DNA of 64,000 nucleotides from Trichomonas tenax (taxonomy: Eukaryota > Parabasalia > Trichomonadida > Trichomonadidae): assembly GCA_023091735.1 (NCBI GenBank), contig JALKBU010000148.1:1-64000 (forward strand), given 5' to 3'. Under the pieces are notes generated by a model. It saw only the letters and a list, made by a program, of their open reading frames with translations. It had not been told where the DNA came from and made no database searches. Numbering within the stretch: the first letter of the stretch is position 1; every line of letters starts with the position of its first letter. Shown here piece after piece: positions 60,495 through 64,000 of the stretch. A program made the translations under genes and the position numbers.

Positions 60495-61554
60495 CTTGCA
60501 TGTAAAAGTGACAATTCGCCTTAAATTTTTTTGTAAAGGAAAGAGGCTTTAGTTCCTTCATTTTTTTTTTAAAAAATTGGATTTAGAAATAACATATTAA
60601 GTAGAGTTTTAGGGAGTTATGTTGCTTTATTAGCTAATAGTACACGTGTGCATGATATTACACAACATTATAGCAAATTTGATTTCATATCAGTAAAATT
60701 GATTTAATCGACTTCTTGAAAAACAAAAATTAAAATAATCAAATCAACAGGTTTAAAACAACAATATATAATATTAGTTTTTCCTCATATAAATAAGATT
60801 TGATAGAAAACTGACTTTTCTTAATGTCAAACAAAAAGCATAGCCAATTTAAATGAAATTATTTATAAATGCGAATAGTTAAACAATGTTAGTTTTATTA
60901 CGAGACTCTCATTTTGATGTATAAATAACCGAGACTAAATCACTCAATAAATACATTATTTCGTGATTGTTGTTAGTTGTACTGCTCTTTTGAAAATGAT
61001 AAAACGCTCTGTTCAGTGTTTAAATACAGCGAAAACTGTCCGATAAAATAAGGTTATCGATAATGGAGACTTTATTGCTTCATATCTCGGGATAGTGTTT
61101 AGACTTGCGATCCATGCATACATTGTTCCTATATGCATATAGATGCTATGCCCAAAGTTTCAACCTAAAATGTTTTGAAAATAAAGAGTTCCACACCTTG
61201 TATGCACCCACTGAAATAAGCATATAAAGCAAAAATTCCGACTGCTGAATGCTCATTTTGTATATCCATATCGGATTATCTTATGAAAAACCAGCCGAAC
61301 ATTGAATAAATTGTTGATTTTTTATTTTTATTAACAAAACAATGTTGAGAGTTAGCAAGCTTACAGTTAGTATCTAAATTGCATAATACATTCGTAAGAG
61401 CTCACGTTGAAATATTTTAATTTTTGAAAAATTTTATTCATCATAAATAAATGATTTTTGTTGATAAAATAGATAAAACACATTAACTAAATGCGTTTTG
61501 TGTGCTTATTTTGGCATAAATATCCTTTACAGATGTGTCACTTTTACATGCAAG
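60495..61554. repeat. 1.06-kb segment bounded by 19-bp perfect inverted repeats
   Basis: CTTGCATGTAAAAGTGACA at 60495-60513 is exactly complementary to 61536-61554. The interior is AT-rich and non-coding. No target-site duplication is obvious next to the arms. It could be a small non-autonomous transposon or chance flanking of a shared motif. Confidence 0.45.
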
Positions 61555-62454
61555 CCTGGCTTTTTTCAGCATTTTTCGACCTTCCGTTTCTCAGGGAAAT
61601 AATAAGAATTAGAAGATATCTCCTATGTATACCCGATCCAAAAAATCTAGTTGTTAGCTAACAAAGAAAATAATGAAAATACCGATCAGGGAGGGCTGTG
61701 CGAAATAAGGTTAACAACAATGTTACTCCTTTACTTGGTGGAGCATGGCGGTTAACAGTCTCGAATGCAAATGCGATTAATGCTCTCGTTTAAACAATAT
61801 TACGAATATTACATGAAACTACATTCTGCGCAGCTTCATGCAATGCATATTTCGAGTCATTTACCTGCTCTCAATTATATTTTTGATGTTTATAAATGGA
61901 TGCGAATTTAAGTTTGCGTTCACCTGAAATAATACTCCCTTTATTTGATCATGCTATAACATTTTTAAGGTTACTTCCTAAAAAATGAATATCTTTTGAT
62001 TCTTGTGTTGAAGCATTTATTTTTTTTTCTTTAATCGCACATGCTAAAATAATTTTCCAAAAGAAGAATCTGACGAAACAACCAATTTTTTTACACAAGA
62101 TGAAATCTAATTCGAATTGTGTGTAATAATATTCAGCTCTATGTTGTCGTTAACTAATATTAATATAATTCAATTCAATGATAAGAAGCATTTTATGAGC
62201 ACGAGAAAGATTATTAACAATAAGGTTAAGGTTAAGGCGACTAACTTGAGATGTAAACTATTCAAAATTGGGTTGAAAAACCGCATTTCATTTTCAACTA
62301 TGTTCGCTCGAAAAAGTCATAGTACTAATAAATATATATATTACAACATTTTTACTATACTATTACCGTTAAAGTTTTTTTGGAAATGCTATACATTCAT
62401 AATGGCTTGTAAAATCATAATCTACGGCTGTCACTTTTCATGTTAGTCGCCCCT
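61555..62454. other. Spacer without a supported gene
   Basis: Short Lys/Asn-rich frames only; a + frame at 62117-62446 starts with GTG and is low in complexity. Confidence 0.4.
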
Positions 62455-62560
62455 TAAGAAGTATTTTGATGTTTGTGTTTCGATTTTTGATTGGGCAAAA
62501 TAAAGTAACATTACATTGGTGATGAGTTGGAATTTAAAAAGTTATTGTTATTTGGTATTT
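62455..62560 (-). pseudogene. 3' remnant of the HxDxxPxDVW beta-helix family
   Basis: Read on the + strand, TTTTGATGTTTGTGTTTCGA, then TTTTTGATTGGGCAAAATAA and AGTAACATTAC align with TTCTGATGTTTGTGCTTCGA, CTTTGATTGGATAATATAA and AGCAATATTAC of the copies at 39.6 and 58.4 kb. The similarity then fades. Only the last 30 or so codons are present. Confidence 0.55.
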
Positions 62561-62668
62561 TGATGCTTTATATGATATAAAAATATTAATTATCATCATT
62601 GATTTGAACATAAAAAAAGTTATTTAGAATAAATAAAAACGATCAATTGATGATGCTTCAGATTCAGA

Positions 62669-64000
62669 TTAACTAGAAGAAGAACCATCAGATGTTCCAG
62701 ATGTTGTTGTCGAAGAAGATTTCTTTGATTTCTTTTTTTCAACAACAAAATCACTCGCTGTGAGTTTCTTTCCGCGTGCACGCTTATTGAGTACTTCCTT
62801 AGTTTTTGGTGTTATGCCATCTCTATCTTCAAGCAATTCCGCATCATTCTTATCAATAATTTCGAGAATTGGTGCATAAATAGGAAGAAGTGAATCTTCT
62901 GGTTCATCGAGCCAAGAATCGATTGCTCCGCGTGGTATAACTTTCTTCGCAATGGTCTTCATTGCTGCTTTGAGATCTTTCTCATTATATTCTAATTTTC
63001 TAACAAGGTTTCCAAGCTCTGTTCCATCGACTGGGAATATATCTGAATTGTTTGTCATGAAATTCTTAACTTCTCCTTTCAGTGAGCTGTCTTGCAAATA
63101 CCAGAGAATGTGAACAGCATACTTTGTATCAACGCTGTTGCATTTCAGCGGACGAGTGAACCATTCCATTAATTCTTCTTTATGCTCTAATTCGTGGAAT
63201 GTCTTATAGAAGATTGCAACTGTTGTATCATCAACAGCTTTCTGTCCAGCAAGTTTCGCAAGTGAAATTAGTGTTGAAAGGCACTTGAATGCTGCAGATT
63301 TAACGTCATCAGAATCACTGTGGAGCTTTAATGAGAATAATGAAAGCAAACTATTGAATTCACGTGTGTAATCGATTCTTGCATCTTCATCATCTTTAAC
63401 TCTCATAACATCCCACTTAAAGATGTATTCGAGACACTCCAAAGCGATTGCTGAGACATCATCTTCACCAACATCAACGGTTTCTTTGAGCATATCTCTG
63501 ATATCCTCTTCTTCGCTTAAATCATAGAATGTTACAACTGCTAAGAACTTCGCAAACTTCGATGCATCTTTCTTCGGATTCTTGAATTCTTTCTTTAATG
63601 ACGCCAATTCATTATCAATATCTTTTTTGAGTTTTGCAGGAAGATTTCCATTATCTGACCATCTTACGAGTGATTTAATGATGTTTGTGAAAATTAATTT
63701 GGAATCAGATTTAATGAAAAGATTATGGAACGATTTCATGAAGTCCTTGAAGACTTTAGATCCAGCAGCCTTTTCAATAGAACTCAAGTCGAAGTATTGT
63801 GCGCAATCAAGTAATTCAGCGATTAATTCATCATCATCACCAAATTTTTCGATGATTCCTGAGAAATGTCCAACAATAGCCGATGTCATGTCTTCAACTG
63901 ATTTGTGCTCCTTCTCTCCTGCAGTTTTAGCGGCAGCAGACAAAATATGTCCAAAGATTGGAATTTGTTCGTCATCATCTTCTGAAAGAATGATTTGAAC
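62669..64000 (-). CDS. HEAT-like protein, C-terminal part (5' end outside window); cohesin SA/Scc3 candidate
   Basis: The - strand frame is open to the right edge, so the gene continues beyond the window and the first methionine visible is not the start. The visible 440 or so residues begin with an acidic stretch (SEDDDEQIPIFG) and then show helical HEAT-like pairs (LIAELLDCAQYFDLSSIEKA, IKSLVRWSDNGNLPAKLK, SALALECLEYIFKW-type). They end in a basic, serine-rich tail (EKKKSKKSSSTTTS). The weak match to the C-terminal half of SA/STAG cohesin subunits is by helix pattern only. Other HEAT proteins of chromatin or transport remain possible. Confidence 0.6.
   Translation of the reverse strand, partial: VQIILSEDDDEQIPIFGHILSAAAKTAGEKEHKSVEDMTSAIVGHFSGIIEKFGDDDELIAELLDCAQYFDLSSIEKAAGSKVFKDFMKSFHNLFIKSDSKLIFTNIIKSLVRWSDNGNLPAKLKKDIDNELASLKKEFKNPKKDASKFAKFLAVVTFYDLSEEEDIRDMLKETVDVGEDDVSAIALECLEYIFKWDVMRVKDDEDARIDYTREFNSLLSLFSLKLHSDSDDVKSAAFKCLSTLISLAKLAGQKAVDDTTVAIFYKTFHELEHKEELMEWFTRPLKCNSVDTKYAVHILWYLQDSSLKGEVKNFMTNNSDIFPVDGTELGNLVRKLEYNEKDLKAAMKTIAKKVIPRGAIDSWLDEPEDSLLPIYAPILEIIDKNDAELLEDRDGITPKTKEVLNKRARGKKLTASDFVVEKKKSKKSSSTTTSGTSDGSSSS

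Noticed and set aside
62117..62446. 109-codon + frame
   Set aside because: Begins with GTG, low complexity, no promoter signal; chance opening in AT-rich DNA.

Overview
The window looks like nuclear DNA of a trichomonad (parabasalid) protist. Tritrichomonas foetus or a close relative fits best. The grounds are very AT-rich spacers, uninterrupted long reading frames on both strands, start codons lying a few bases after Inr-like TCA(+1)YTW elements, a Maverick/Polinton remnant, saposin-like and beta-helix surface-protein relics, and a eukaryotic gene set (USP, E2, Rpt3, Rab, eIF4E). The assignment rests on gene style, not on a database match.

Layout. At 1-3.2 kb lies a Maverick/Polinton-like remnant: the 3' part of a coiled-coil tail-fibre-like gene, a field of tandem repeats with 47-nt perfect hairpins, a second fragment of the fibre repeat, and a truncated integrase on the other strand. 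At 3.5-5.3 kb are one small secreted protein gene and a frame-broken saposin-like pseudogene. At 7.5-9.7 kb is a DUSP-containing ubiquitin protease. At 9.9-17.6 kb is a graveyard of secreted beta-helix (Pmp-like) genes without start codons or with frameshifts, ending in a broken gene of unknown function. A tRNA-Trp follows at 17.95 kb.

From 19 to 38 kb there are housekeeping and regulatory genes: an E2 of the UBE2G1 type, a 1543-residue protein, a Rab GTPase, a ubiquitin-like-domain protein, a PH-like protein broken by one in-frame TAA, and a PP1/PP2A-type phosphatase. At 37.8-40.5 kb are three copies of a beta-helix family that share an H-x-D-x(2)-P-x-D-[VI]-W amino-terminal signature. The family recurs at 10.3, 34.4, 46.8, 58.3 and 62.5 kb, and two copies 19 kb apart are almost identical. 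At 40.6-46.5 kb is a very large helical-repeat protein. At 47.5-57.9 kb is a compact run: glycosyltransferase, PLP-homeostasis protein, coiled-coil protein, TMEM115-like membrane protein, eIF4E, proteasome ATPase Rpt3 and an M16C metalloprotease. The last 4.7 kb holds repeats, a GC-rich island, and the 3' end of a HEAT-like protein gene that leaves the window.

The genes are not operons; each seems to have its own promoter. Four belong to the ubiquitin-proteasome pathway (USP, E2, UBL-domain protein, Rpt3). Clusters of an AAAGGGT-type motif precede at least three unrelated genes. The accessory fraction (Maverick remnant, saposin relic and eight or more beta-helix relics) shows repeated duplication, truncation and filler-DNA joining, as expected for a subtelomere-like or rapidly turning-over surface-gene region.
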